From Bifidobacterium choladohabitans (lineage in GTDB: Bacteria > Actinomycetota > Actinomycetes > Actinomycetales > Bifidobacteriaceae): a stretch of DNA of 64,000 nt. The stretch covers positions 496,001-560,000 of the forward strand of contig NZ_JACFPL010000002.1 in assembly GCF_016102005.1 (NCBI RefSeq). The letters are read 5' to 3'. The number at the start of each line of letters is the position of its first letter. The first letter of the stretch is position 1. The position numbers were made by a program, and so were the translations under genes. Below the pieces are notes generated by a model. It saw nothing but the letters and a program-made list of their open reading frames with translations. It had not been told where the DNA came from and did not search any database. Positions 1-9,460 of this stretch are shown in pieces.

Positions 1-122
1 GTCCAGGGCCCGGGGCCAGTGGTCTGGTGCACGTCCCGCCAGTCCTTCAGGCGTTCAGCGACCGGGCGCTCGGCGAGCTCGTGCCGGGTGCGTACCTTGA
101 GGAATCCCTTGGGGTCGACCAT
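1..122 (-). CDS. gltD: glutamate synthase small subunit, N-terminal fragment (runs off window)
   Basis: The first 40 codons are visible and begin MVDPKGFLKV, the typical opening of the NADPH-dependent GltD subunit. GltD passes electrons from NADPH through FAD and Fe-S clusters to GltB for glutamate formation from glutamine and 2-oxoglutarate. The ATG lies one base after the gltB TGA (TGATATG), so the two subunits are probably translationally coupled. The cysteine clusters and nucleotide-binding folds lie outside the window. Confidence 0.85.
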   Translation of the reverse strand, partial: MVDPKGFLKVRTRHELAERPVAERLKDWRDVHQTTGPGPW

Positions 123-123
123 A

Positions 124-3100
124 TCAGTGCGCTCCTTCCATGACCTGGGCGTAGGTGGCGTCCCAGACACCGGGCGCGTTGAAGTCCACCTGCTCGCGTT
201 CGGCCTCTTCCATGGCCTTCTTCATGGCCAGATAACGACGGGGAACCAGATGGGTGAACCGGGCCAGCGCGCTCGGCCAGTCCTCCAGCAGCCCGGCCGC
301 AGCCTTTGACCCGGTCAGCCGGACATGCTCCCCTATGAGTTCCTTGAGCATGGCCGCCTGGTTCTGGTCGGGCTCCAGGGCCAGCAAGGAGCCGTCATTC
401 CAGGCTTCAGGATTGAGCCGGGAGGTGTCCATGTCCAGCAGGTAGGCATCCCCTCCTGAGAAGCCGGCGCCGAAGTTGCGCCCTGTGGGACCCAGAACCA
501 CTACCAGGCCGCCGGTCATGTATTCGCAGCCGTGGTCGCCCAGGCCCTCGACCACGAAGCGGCCGCCCCCGTTGCGCACGGCAAAACGCTCCCCGGCCCG
601 GCCCGCCACGAACATGTCGCCCGAGGTGGCGCCGAATCCGGCCACATTGCCGCAGATGACAGTCTGATGCGGATCGTAGCGGACGCCCTTGGCGGCGTGG
701 AGGACCAGACGACCACCGGACAGACCCTTGCCTGCATAGTCGTTGGCCTCGCCGATCACCCGGATGGTCTCGCCCCTGGGGATGAATGCACCCAGGGATT
801 GACCGGCCGAACCTGTCAGCGTGATGTCCACGGTGTTCGGAGGCAGGCCGGCCGCACCGTATTCGCGGGTGATCCTGTAGCCCAGCATGGTGCCCACGCT
901 GCGATTGACATTGCGCACGGTTGTTTTGATGGCAACCGGCCGACCCTCGTCCAGGGCGTCGACAGCCTGGTTGATCAGGTCCACATCCAGGGACTTGTCC
1001 AGTTCGTGATCCTGGGCCTGGGTGTGGTGCAGCACCGTGCCCGGGGTGGGGCCCGGCTTGCGCAGGATGGCATCCAGGTCGATGCCCTGGCTCTTCCAGG
1101 TGCGCACGGAAGGGTCCCGGCGCAGGCACTCCACGTGGCCGACCGCCTCCTCCAGGCTGGCGAATCCCAGGGAGGCCAGGATCTCCCGCACCTGGCGTGC
1201 CATGAGCATGAAGAAGTTGATCAGATCCTCGGGCCGGCCGGTGAAGCGCGAGCGCAGCTCCGGATCCTGGGTGGCTATGCCCTGGGGACAGGTGTTCTTG
1301 TGGCAGGCCCGCATCATGACGCAACCCTCCACCTGCAGCGCCGTGGTGGCGAAGCCGAACTCCTCGGCCCCCAACAAGGCCGCTACGACCACGTCGCGGC
1401 CGGTCTTGAGCTCCCCGTCGCATTGGACCACAATCCGCGAGCGCAGATCGTTCATGACCAGGGTCTGCTGGGTCTCGGCCAGGCCCAGCTCCCAGGGGGT
1501 GCCCGCGTGCTTGATGGCGTTGAGCGGGGCCGCCCCTGTTCCGCCGTCCTGGCCGGAGATGAGGACCACGTCGGCATGACACTTGGCCACGCCTGCGGCC
1601 ACGGTTCCCACCCCGTGCTCGGAGACCAGCTTGACGTGGATACGGGCCCTGGGGTTGGCCATCTTAAGGTCATGGATGAGCTGCTTCAAGTCCTCGATGG
1701 AGTAGATGTCGTGGTGGGGCGGAGGCGAGATGAGTTCAACCCCGGGTGTGGAACGCCTGACCTGGGCGATCCAGGGCGGAACCTTGGCGCCGGGAAGGTG
1801 GCCGCCCTCCCCCGGTTTGGCTCCCTGGGCCAGCTTGATCTGCAGATCGGTGGCCGAGACCAGGTAGTCGCTGGTCACCCCGAACCGTGCCGAGGCCACC
1901 TGCTTGATGCGGCTGGTCCGGGCCGGGTCTGCAATCCGGTCCGGGGATTCACCGCCCTCGCCCGAGTTGGACCTGGCCCCCAGCCGATTCATGGCCAGGG
2001 CCATGGTCTCATGGGCCTCCTGGGAGATGGACCCGTAGCTCATGGCGCCGGTGGAGAAGCGGGTGACGATGGACTCGGCGGGCTCAACCTGATCCAGCGG
2101 TATGGGTGCCCTGTCGGAGTGCAGCTCCATGAGGCCGCGCAGGGTCATACCGCGCTTGGCCGCCGCGTTCACATGGTCGGTGTAGGCCCTGAAGAGTCCA
2201 TAATCCCCGCGCTTGGTGGACTGCTGGAGCAGGAAGATGGACTCCGGGTCGTTCAGGTGGTCCTCTCCGGTGCGACGCCAGTGGTAGTTGCCGCCTGTCT
2301 CCAGGTCATGTCCGGATCCGGCGGTCCACTCGATGGGGTAGGCCACCCGATGGCGCTGGGCCACCTCGGCGGCGATCTCGTCCAGGCCTATGCCGCCCAC
2401 CAGGGAGGTGGTGCCGGTGAACCAGCGGTCGATGACCTCACGGCTCAACCCAACGGCCTCGAAGAGCTGGGATCCCCGGTAGGACATGATGGTGCTCACA
2501 CCCATCTTGCTCATGATTTTCAGGACCCCGGTGCTCAGGGCCCGGACCAGGTTGGCGGAGGCCTTTTTGGCATCCACGTGCAGGTCCCCGCTGTTGGCCA
2601 GGTTCTCCACCGACTCCAGGGCCAGGTAGGGGTTGACGCAGGCGGCTCCGTAGGCAATCAGCAGTGCCACATGGTGGACCTCGCGCACATCGCCGGCCTC
2701 CACTGCCAGCGAGACCTGGGTGCGAGTGTGCCGACGGAGCAGGTGGTGCTGGACGGCCCCGGTCAGCAGCAGGGAGGGTATGGGCCCCCAGATGTGGTTG
2801 GAGTCCCGGTCGGACAGGACGAGTACATTGCAACCCTCTTCAATGGCCTGATCCACCTCCCCTTCGATGGCCTCCAGACGCTCCTCAAGGGCCTTGCCGC
2901 CCCCGGCCACCTGGTAGAGGCCGCGGATCAGACGGGGGCGGAAGCGGCCTTCCAGGACCGGTGCCCGGTCCAGGCGCTTGATCTGGGCCATCTGCACGGA
3001 ATCCACCACAGGCAGGTCGATGTGGATCTTCCAGGCGTGCTCGGGGGTGTCCTCCAGAAGGTTGGGCTCGGGGCCGATGGCCGAGGCGATGCTGGTCACC

Positions 3101-4737
3101 AGCTCCTCGCGCTCCCAGTCCAGGGGCGGGTTGGTGACCTGGGCAAACTTCTGGGTGAAGTAGTCGAAAAGCATGCGGGACCGGCGTGAGAGTACGGCGA
3201 TGGGTGCGTCATTGCCCATGGATCCGATGGGCTCGCCGCCGGTTTCGGCCATGGGCCCCAGCAGCATGGTCAGGTCCTCCCGGGTGTAGCCGAAGGCCTG
3301 CTGTCTGCGGTGGACCGAGATGCGCGAGTAGTTGACATGCTCGCGCTCGGGCAGGTCGTCCAGACGGACGGTCCGCTCCGAAACCCACTTCCGGTAGGGG
3401 TGCAGACCAGCCAGTTGGTGCTTGATCTCGCTGTCGGGCACTATCCGGCCCTCTTCGGTATCGGCCAGGAACATGCGTCCCGGCTCCAGCCTGCCCTTGG
3501 CGACAATGGACTCCTGGGGCGTATCCTCCAGGACGCCGGCCTCCGAGGCCAGGACCAGGTGGCCGTCCTCGGTCAGCTGCCAGCGACCCGGGCGCAGGCC
3601 GTTGCGGTCCAGCTGGGCGCCCACCAGGGTCCCGTCGGTGAAGACGATGGCCGCCGGGCCGTCCCAGGGCTCGATCAGGGCGTCGTTGTACTGGTAGAAG
3701 GCCTTCAGGTCCGGGTCCATGTCCGGATCCTGCTGCCAGGCCGGAGGCATCATCATGGAGACGGCGTGGGGCAGGGACCGCCCGGCCAGGTGGAGCAGCT
3801 CAAGGGTCTCGTCGAAGGTGCCCGAGTCCGAGGCTCCGGGGGTGTTGACCGGCAGCAGCGGGGCCATGTCGCCCAGCAGCTCCGAACTCAGCTTTCCCTC
3901 GCGGGCCGACATCCAGTTGCGGTTGCCCTGGATGGTGTTGATCTCCCCGTTGTGGGCGATCATCCGGAAGGGCTGGGCCAGAGGCCAGGAGGGGAAGGTG
4001 TTGGTGGAGAAGCGGGAGTGGACGATGGCCAGGCGGGCCTTCATGGCCGGATCGCTCAGGTCGGGGAAGAAGCCCTGCAGCTGCTTGGTGGTCAGCATGC
4101 CCTTGTAGGTGACGGTCCTGCAGGACAGGGAGGCAAAGTAGACGCCCAGCTCGTGCTCGGCCCGCTTGCGGACCCGGTAGCCCAGCCGCTCGAGGTCCAG
4201 TCCCCCTCGGCCTTGAGGCCCGGCGTCGCACATGATGGGCATGAGGAAGCGGGGCATGGAGGCCAAGGCCTGCAGACCCAGTCCGTCAGGATTGGTGGGC
4301 ACCGCCCGCCAGGCCAGAACGCGCAGCCCCTCCTGGCCCGCAATCGAGGCGATGGCCTCCTCCTGGCTGGCAGCCTGTGCCGGATCCCTGTCCAGAAAGG
4401 CCATGCCCGCCAGATAATGGCCGGCTTCAGGCAGATCCCGGTAGACACGGGTGCGCATGAACTCGTCAGGCATGGAGAGCATGATGCCGGCACCATCGCC
4501 GGTGTTGGGCTCGGCACCCACGGCTCCTCTGTGGTCCAGGTTGACCAGGACGCGGATGCCCTGCTCGACGATCAGTCTTTCATCCCGTCGGTTGAGGGTG
4601 GCCACCATGCCGAAACCGCAGGCATCGTGTTCCGTATCAGGGTCATAGAGCCCTTGCGGGCCGTGAACGTGCAGATCGAGAGGGGCCGTGAATGACACCG
4701 CAATCACCTCATTCGTGGACGCGGGCGGGGCCGGCAT
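124..4737 (-). CDS. gltB: glutamate synthase large subunit (GOGAT alpha)
   Basis: This 1537-residue protein has the normal length for bacterial GltB. The N-terminal class II glutaminase domain carries the nucleophile Cys40 in HDACGFG, so about 39 residues would be removed as a propeptide. A central domain and an FMN-binding synthase barrel follow. The 3Fe-4S motif is seen as C-x5-C-x4-C in the VEGCVMMRACHKNTCPQG stretch, and Gly-rich beta-helix repeats close the C-terminus. It hydrolyses glutamine and channels ammonia to 2-oxoglutarate with electrons from GltD, encoded just downstream. The start is uncertain: ATG at 4737 has a GGTGGAG close by, but GTG at 4698 has GAGGTG at good spacing and would give a shorter propeptide. 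Confidence 0.96.
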   Translation of the reverse strand: MPAPPASTNEVIAVSFTAPLDLHVHGPQGLYDPDTEHDACGFGMVATLNRRDERLIVEQGIRVLVNLDHRGAVGAEPNTGDGAGIMLSMPDEFMRTRVYRDLPEAGHYLAGMAFLDRDPAQAASQEEAIASIAGQEGLRVLAWRAVPTNPDGLGLQALASMPRFLMPIMCDAGPQGRGGLDLERLGYRVRKRAEHELGVYFASLSCRTVTYKGMLTTKQLQGFFPDLSDPAMKARLAIVHSRFSTNTFPSWPLAQPFRMIAHNGEINTIQGNRNWMSAREGKLSSELLGDMAPLLPVNTPGASDSGTFDETLELLHLAGRSLPHAVSMMMPPAWQQDPDMDPDLKAFYQYNDALIEPWDGPAAIVFTDGTLVGAQLDRNGLRPGRWQLTEDGHLVLASEAGVLEDTPQESIVAKGRLEPGRMFLADTEEGRIVPDSEIKHQLAGLHPYRKWVSERTVRLDDLPEREHVNYSRISVHRRQQAFGYTREDLTMLLGPMAETGGEPIGSMGNDAPIAVLSRRSRMLFDYFTQKFAQVTNPPLDWEREELVTSIASAIGPEPNLLEDTPEHAWKIHIDLPVVDSVQMAQIKRLDRAPVLEGRFRPRLIRGLYQVAGGGKALEERLEAIEGEVDQAIEEGCNVLVLSDRDSNHIWGPIPSLLLTGAVQHHLLRRHTRTQVSLAVEAGDVREVHHVALLIAYGAACVNPYLALESVENLANSGDLHVDAKKASANLVRALSTGVLKIMSKMGVSTIMSYRGSQLFEAVGLSREVIDRWFTGTTSLVGGIGLDEIAAEVAQRHRVAYPIEWTAGSGHDLETGGNYHWRRTGEDHLNDPESIFLLQQSTKRGDYGLFRAYTDHVNAAAKRGMTLRGLMELHSDRAPIPLDQVEPAESIVTRFSTGAMSYGSISQEAHETMALAMNRLGARSNSGEGGESPDRIADPARTSRIKQVASARFGVTSDYLVSATDLQIKLAQGAKPGEGGHLPGAKVPPWIAQVRRSTPGVELISPPPHHDIYSIEDLKQLIHDLKMANPRARIHVKLVSEHGVGTVAAGVAKCHADVVLISGQDGGTGAAPLNAIKHAGTPWELGLAETQQTLVMNDLRSRIVVQCDGELKTGRDVVVAALLGAEEFGFATTALQVEGCVMMRACHKNTCPQGIATQDPELRSRFTGRPEDLINFFMLMARQVREILASLGFASLEEAVGHVECLRRDPSVRTWKSQGIDLDAILRKPGPTPGTVLHHTQAQDHELDKSLDVDLINQAVDALDEGRPVAIKTTVRNVNRSVGTMLGYRITREYGAAGLPPNTVDITLTGSAGQSLGAFIPRGETIRVIGEANDYAGKGLSGGRLVLHAAKGVRYDPHQTVICGNVAGFGATSGDMFVAGRAGERFAVRNGGGRFVVEGLGDHGCEYMTGGLVVVLGPTGRNFGAGFSGGDAYLLDMDTSRLNPEAWNDGSLLALEPDQNQAAMLKELIGEHVRLTGSKAAAGLLEDWPSALARFTHLVPRRYLAMKKAMEEAEREQVDFNAPGVWDATYAQVMEGAH

Positions 4738-4821
4738 GCTCCACCCATGAAGAGCCTGGTCATTGGTGACTCAACAGGATAATGCATCCACAGGTGACAT
4801 CCGTGTAACGTTCCGCGGTGT

Positions 4822-6165
4822 CTAACGAATTCCTACCGCCTCCAGGACCTGATCGATGACCAGATCGTTGAGCAGGCGGCCCCGACGGGTCACCTGGATT
4901 CTGTCACGCACGGGCAGTAGGAGGCCCTGGTCGACCAGATCCTCAAGGATCTTCGGGTCGGCCGGACGGCCCGCCTGTCTGGTCAGCCGGTCCAGCCCCA
5001 GGCCTTCGGGCAGTCGCAGGGCCAGCATGACCGTCTCCTCCAGGTCCTGCCTCCAACCCAGAAGCTCCGCATCCTGCCAGGGCACGTGTCCGGCATCCAT
5101 GGCGGCGGCCCAGTCCCTGGGGTGGGCGATGTCCCAGGAGCGAACGGCCCGGGCGTGCCGCTCCCCCGGACCGGGCTCCGGCGAAAGCCACCAGTGTGCC
5201 CCGGAATCGGCCTCCTGCGCTGCCGCTGTTCCTGTGGCCCTGAACCCGGGCGAGACGGAGCGACCGGGCTCCTGCTCCCGGGCCTCTTCCACCGGCGCCA
5301 TGCCTGTGTCCTGGCCGTCCAGGCCCCGATAGTGGGAGTGGGCGCCGGGCCCGATGCCGGCCCAGTCCACGTTGTGCCAGTAGCCCAGGTTGTGACGGCT
5401 CTCCTGGCCGGGGCGGGCCCAGTTGGAGATCTCGTACCAGTTGAGACCTGCCTGGGAGAGCATGTCGTCGGCCATCTCGTACTTGGCCGCCTCGTCATCG
5501 TCATCGGGGGCGGGCAGCTGGCCCCGGCGCACGGCTCGGCCCATCTTAGTGGTCGGTTCCAGGGTCAGGGCATAGGCGGAGACATGGTCCACGCCCAGGT
5601 CCAGGGCCGCCTGCAGACTGGTCCGCCAATCCTCGAGCCGCTCCCCCGGCGTTCCGTAGATCAGGTCCACACTGGTCCTGAGCCCCAAATCCTGGGCGGC
5701 GGCCACATCAGTGGTCACATTGGCTGGAGTGTGGGTGCGGTCCAGGGTGGCCAGGACGCTGGGCACCGCCGACTGCATGCCGAAGGACACCCGGTTGATG
5801 CCGCCCTTGAGCAGCTGCTCCAGGTAGGCCCGATCCACGGTGTCGGGGTTGGCCTCGGTGGTGACCTCGGCCCCAGGGGACAGACCCCAGAGGTCGGCCA
5901 CGGCCTCGACCATGCGCACCAGATCCCGGGCAGGCAGAATGGTGGGCGTGCCTCCGCCGAAGAAGATGGTGGACACGGGCGGCTCTATCAGACCTCGGGA
6001 GGTCTGCCAGTCGCGGACCATGCGCATCTCCTGGATGGCCAGGTCGGCGTAATGCTCCCGGCTGGCGCCCCCGCCCAGGTCGCGGGCCGTGTAGGTGTTG
6101 AAGTCGCAGTAGCCGCAACGGCGCATGCAGAAGGGCACATGGATGTAGACCTGGTAGGATCCCAC
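4822..6165 (-). CDS. hemW: radical SAM heme chaperone HemW
   Basis: The radical-SAM cluster motif CMRRCGYC gives Cys13, Cys17 and Cys20 right after the IHVPF opening, and FFGGGTP follows at about residue 70. This is the pattern of HemW, formerly annotated as oxygen-independent coproporphyrinogen oxidase, which binds heme and hands it to acceptor proteins. The 447 residues are somewhat more than usual because of a polar insertion around residues 280-330 (QDTGMAPVEE onward). It starts at GTG 6165, supported by AAGGAGGG inside the end of lepA, only four bases away. The two genes are therefore likely co-transcribed, an arrangement common in actinobacteria. Confidence 0.9.
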   Translation of the reverse strand: MGSYQVYIHVPFCMRRCGYCDFNTYTARDLGGGASREHYADLAIQEMRMVRDWQTSRGLIEPPVSTIFFGGGTPTILPARDLVRMVEAVADLWGLSPGAEVTTEANPDTVDRAYLEQLLKGGINRVSFGMQSAVPSVLATLDRTHTPANVTTDVAAAQDLGLRTSVDLIYGTPGERLEDWRTSLQAALDLGVDHVSAYALTLEPTTKMGRAVRRGQLPAPDDDDEAAKYEMADDMLSQAGLNWYEISNWARPGQESRHNLGYWHNVDWAGIGPGAHSHYRGLDGQDTGMAPVEEAREQEPGRSVSPGFRATGTAAAQEADSGAHWWLSPEPGPGERHARAVRSWDIAHPRDWAAAMDAGHVPWQDAELLGWRQDLEETVMLALRLPEGLGLDRLTRQAGRPADPKILEDLVDQGLLLPVRDRIQVTRRGRLLNDLVIDQVLEAVGIR

Positions 6166-6169
6166 CCGT

Positions 6170-8047
6170 TCAGCCCTCCTTCTTGGCGGCGGCCCGGATC
6201 TTGTCCTTGGTGTCCCGATCCTGGGTCTGGCCAGTGCTCAGGGCGGCGATGAAGGCCTCCTGGGGCACTTCGACATGTCCCAGCATCTTCATGCGCTTCT
6301 TGCCGGCCTTCTGCTTCTCCAGCAGCTTGCGCTTGCGGGTGATGTCGCCCCCGTAGCACTTGGCCAGCACGTCCTTGCGCAGGGCGCTGATGGTCTCCCG
6401 GGCGATGATCCGCGACCCTATGGCGGCCTGGATGGGGATCTCGAACTGCTGGCGGGGGATCAGCTTGCGCAGCTTCTTGGTCATCATCACCCCGTAGGCG
6501 TAGGCCTTGTCCTTGTGGACGATGGCAGAGAAGGCATCGATCTTCTCCCCCTGGATGAGGATGTCCACCTTGACCAGGTCAGCGGACTGGGTGCCGTCGG
6601 GCTGGTAGTCCAGGCTGGCGTAGCCCTTGGTCCGGCTCTTCAGCTGGTCGAAGAAGTCGAAGACGATCTCGGCCAGAGGCATCCTGTAGTGCATCTCGAC
6701 GCGCTCGGGACTCAGATACTCCATGGTCCCCATCTGCCCGCGATGGTCCTGGCATAGCTCCATGACCGGTCCGATGAACTCCTTGGGGGTGATGATGTCG
6801 GCGCTGACCACAGGCTCCAGAATCCGGCGAACCTTGCCGTCGGGGAACTCGCTGGGGTTGGTCACCGTGTGCTCGCTGCCGTCCTCCATGGTCACCTGGT
6901 AGGTGACGTTGGGGGCCGTGGCGATCAGGTCCATGCCGAACTCCCTGCTCAGGCGTTCGGTGACGATCTCCATGTGCAGCAGTCCCAGGAATCCACAGCG
7001 GAATCCGAAGCCCAGGGCCACCGAGGTCTCCGGTTCATAAACCAGGGCGGCATCGTTGAGCTTGAGCTTGTCCAGGGCATCACGCAACTCGGGGAACTGG
7101 GCGTTGTCGATGGGGAAGAGCCCGGAATAGACCATGGGCTGGGGGTCCTGATAGCCGGGCAGGGGTTCCTTGGCCGGGTTGGCCTCGGTGGTGACGGTGT
7201 CGCCCACCTTGGATTGGCTGACGTCCTTGACGCCGGTGATCACGTAGCCGACTTCCCCGGCACCCAGGGCCTTGGTGGGGGTCATGTCCGGGCTGATCAC
7301 CCCCAGCTCGATGGGGTCGTGCACGGTCGCCCGGCCCATCATGCGGATCTTCTGCCGCGCCTTGAGCTCGCCGTCCACCATCCGGATATAGGTGACGATT
7401 CCCCGGTAGGAGTCGTAGACCGAGTCGAAGATCAGGGCGCGTGCCGGAGCCTTGGGGTCCCCCTTGGGGGCCGGCACCTGGTCCACGATGCGGTCCACCA
7501 GCTCGCGGATCCCCTGGCCGGTCTTGCCTGACACACGGAGCACCTCGTCCGTGGAGCAGCCTATCAGGTTGGCGATCTCCTCGGCGTGCTTGTCCGGCTC
7601 GGCCGAGGGCAGGTCGATCTTGTTGAGGACGGGGATGATGGTCAGGTCATCCTCCAGGGCCATATAGAGGTTGGAGAGGGTCTGCGCCTCGATGCCCTGG
7701 GTGGCGTCCACCAGCAGAACCGCGCCCTCGCAGGCCTCCAGGGCCCGGGAGACCTCGTAGGTGAAGTCTACGTGGCCGGGGGTGTCGATCATGCCCAGGG
7801 TGTATTCGACGCCGTCCTTGACCCAGGGCAGGCGAACGGCCTGGGACTTGATGGTGATGCCGCGCTCCTGCTCGATGTCCATCCTGTCCAGGAACCGGTC
7901 GTGCATCTCACGCTTGGGCACGATCCCGCTCAGCTGCAGGATCCGGTCGGCCACCGTGGATTTGCCGTGATCGATGTGGGCGATGATGCAGAAGTTGCGG
8001 ATCAGCGATTGGTCGGTGAATCCTGGTTGGTTCTTGGCTTCCTGCAC
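6170..8047 (-). CDS. lepA: elongation factor 4 (LepA) GTPase
   Basis: The 625-residue protein has the complete LepA layout: P-loop AHIDHGKST at residues 23-31, [17 protein letters not shown]-like domains II, III and V, and the Lys-rich LepA-specific C-terminal domain ([16 protein letters not shown]). EF4 binds stalled or mis-translocated ribosomes and is a ribosome-dependent GTPase. The start is GTG 8047, preceded by GAGGAG. The gene is divergent from rpsT and they share a 145-bp intergenic region; on the minus strand TAGAAT at 8087-8082 could be a -10 element, but no convincing -35 is visible. Confidence 0.97.
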   Translation of the reverse strand: MQEAKNQPGFTDQSLIRNFCIIAHIDHGKSTVADRILQLSGIVPKREMHDRFLDRMDIEQERGITIKSQAVRLPWVKDGVEYTLGMIDTPGHVDFTYEVSRALEACEGAVLLVDATQGIEAQTLSNLYMALEDDLTIIPVLNKIDLPSAEPDKHAEEIANLIGCSTDEVLRVSGKTGQGIRELVDRIVDQVPAPKGDPKAPARALIFDSVYDSYRGIVTYIRMVDGELKARQKIRMMGRATVHDPIELGVISPDMTPTKALGAGEVGYVITGVKDVSQSKVGDTVTTEANPAKEPLPGYQDPQPMVYSGLFPIDNAQFPELRDALDKLKLNDAALVYEPETSVALGFGFRCGFLGLLHMEIVTERLSREFGMDLIATAPNVTYQVTMEDGSEHTVTNPSEFPDGKVRRILEPVVSADIITPKEFIGPVMELCQDHRGQMGTMEYLSPERVEMHYRMPLAEIVFDFFDQLKSRTKGYASLDYQPDGTQSADLVKVDILIQGEKIDAFSAIVHKDKAYAYGVMMTKKLRKLIPRQQFEIPIQAAIGSRIIARETISALRKDVLAKCYGGDITRKRKLLEKQKAGKKRMKMLGHVEVPQEAFIAALSTGQTQDRDTKDKIRAAAKKEG

Positions 8048-8192
8048 CGGTCTGCTCTCCTCACGTACGTCTGGTCTAATGATTCTAGACGATGCCCTGG
8101 GCCGAAGCGCCCGCCCCTGGCGGATTCTTCTCCCGGTCGGGTGCTACTATGGTGGGTTGTCTGTACAGATACATTCATCGTTTGGAGCAACA

Positions 8193-8453
8193 TTGGCAAA
8201 CATCAAGTCGCAGAAGAAGCGGGTCATCACCAACGAAAAGGCGCACCTGCGCAACAAGGAGGTCAAGAGCGCAATCAAGACCTCCGTGCGTTCCGTGCGC
8301 AAGGCCGTGGATGCCGGTGACAAGGAGGCCGCTCAGGCTGCCTACCAGGTGGCCGCCCGCCGTCTGGACAAGGCCGCCGGCAAGGGCGTGATTCACCGCA
8401 ACCAGGCCGCCAACCGCAAGTCCGGTCTGGCCAACGCCGTCAACGCCCTCTGA
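8193..8453 (+). CDS. rpsT: 30S ribosomal protein S20
   Basis: The 86-residue basic protein begins [10 protein letters not shown] and ends in the S20-typical [13 protein letters not shown], and it binds 16S rRNA in the 30S body. The start is a TTG at 8193 with GGAG at 8184-8187; no ATG or GTG fits the family N-terminus. Rare starts on rpsT are known in other bacteria and may throttle translation as part of autoregulation. It is a single-gene unit followed by a strong terminator. Confidence 0.95.
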   Translation: MANIKSQKKRVITNEKAHLRNKEVKSAIKTSVRSVRKAVDAGDKEAAQAAYQVAARRLDKAAGKGVIHRNQAANRKSGLANAVNAL

Positions 8454-8468
8454 ACCGGGGTGCCCCAC

Positions 8469-8509
8469 AAGGGCCGGTGATCCAAGCGCTTGGGTCACCG
8501 GCCCTTTTT
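8469..8509 (+). terminator. rho-independent terminator of rpsT
   Basis: The arms AAGGGCCGGTGA (8469-8480) and TCACCGGCCCTT (8495-8506) are perfectly complementary and the right arm runs into TTTTT. The stop codon of the converging TRIC-family gene lies inside the right arm, so the two genes abut at this hairpin. Confidence 0.9.
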
Positions 8510-9277
8510 GGTATCCGTGTCCTCGTCGTCGTGCTTGATGGTGACGCTGATGTCGGACCGGCCACGCATCAGGTGACGGATGGCCCTGGCCAGCTGGGCG
8601 TCGTTGAGCGGCAGCCGGGCCGAGCGCCGGTCCATCGCCCCTGGCACGAGGATGTCGAATTTCACCGAGATGATGCGCAGGACGACCACCAGGGCCACGA
8701 TGGCCAGGTCCAGGATCATGTCGACACGGGCCGGATAGAGTCCGTGCTGCTGGGCGCGCGTGGAGACCAGGGTCAGCAGGCATCCGATCAGGGAGGGCAG
8801 CGCGTACCAGTGCTGGTCCTGGATGACCGCAGGCACCTGGTTGAGGAGGATGTCTCGCAACAGGCCGCCGACCAGGGCCGTGGCCATGCCCATGAAGATG
8901 GCCGTCATGCCGCCGGTTCCGCACATCAGAGCCTTGGCGGTCCCGTTGACGGCGAAGGATCCCAGCGCCATGGCATCGGTGACCAGCATGGACCAGGTCA
9001 TCCTGCTGATTTCGGGATGGGCGACGGCCACCACCAGGCCGGATGCCAGGGTGACGATGACCGAGCCCTTGTCGGTGATGCCACTGGGCGGCACCTGACC
9101 CAGCAGGACATCGCGGACCACCCCGCCTCCCAGTGCGCTGATCCAGGAGACAAGCAGGATGGCGATGATGTCGTAGCCCTTGCGCACGGCAGCCAGACCG
9201 CCCGAAAGCCCGCAGCTCAAGATGCCCAGGTATTCAATGACCATGAAGATCAGGTTCCCCTCCAAGGCCGTCTTCAT
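8495..9277 (-). CDS. TRIC-family (YadS/UPF0126) membrane cation channel
   Basis: The 260-residue protein is built from two similar halves of about three membrane helices plus a seventh helix. Each half carries the family signature, GGGVVRDVLLG in the first and GGLLRDILLNQ in the second. These Gly-Gly-x-x-Arg-Asp loops line the pore in trimeric intracellular cation channel homologues, which conduct monovalent cations in bacteria. The C-terminus is a charged cytoplasmic tail (DDEDTDTKKGR). I chose the ATG at 9277, preceded by GGGAGGAG, over an upstream TTG at 9313. No partner gene is evident; rpsT converges on it and ilvE lies behind. Confidence 0.8.
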   Translation of the reverse strand: MKTALEGNLIFMVIEYLGILSCGLSGGLAAVRKGYDIIAILLVSWISALGGGVVRDVLLGQVPPSGITDKGSVIVTLASGLVVAVAHPEISRMTWSMLVTDAMALGSFAVNGTAKALMCGTGGMTAIFMGMATALVGGLLRDILLNQVPAVIQDQHWYALPSLIGCLLTLVSTRAQQHGLYPARVDMILDLAIVALVVVLRIISVKFDILVPGAMDRRSARLPLNDAQLARAIRHLMRGRSDISVTIKHDDEDTDTKKGR

Positions 9278-9382
9278 CCCGCGCTTCTCCTCCCGGAATC
9301 GTCCCGCACTCAAATCTGTCTATAGATTAGCCAACCCCAAGGCTGAACAGGCCGGGGATGTGTCCAAGGCCACAAAGATGAG

Positions 9383-9425
9383 GGAAGGCGGCCCAGGGCA
9401 AAAAGTTGCCCTGAAGCCGCCTTCC
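9383..9425 (-). terminator. probable terminator downstream of ilvE
   Basis: The outer arms GGAAGGCGGC and GCCGCCTTCC enclose an inner AGGGCAA/TTGCCCT stem. It sits about 35 bases after the ilvE stop. The T tract on the minus strand is poor, so termination may be partial. Confidence 0.6.
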
Positions 9426-9460
9426 TTTCAAGACCTGTCAGGCAGGAATGGGGTCAGTGC

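Noticed and set aside
532-3189. 885-codon open frame opposite gltB
   Set aside because: It is a GC-driven shadow: third-position bias belongs to gltB, the protein is low in complexity, and no family is recognisable.
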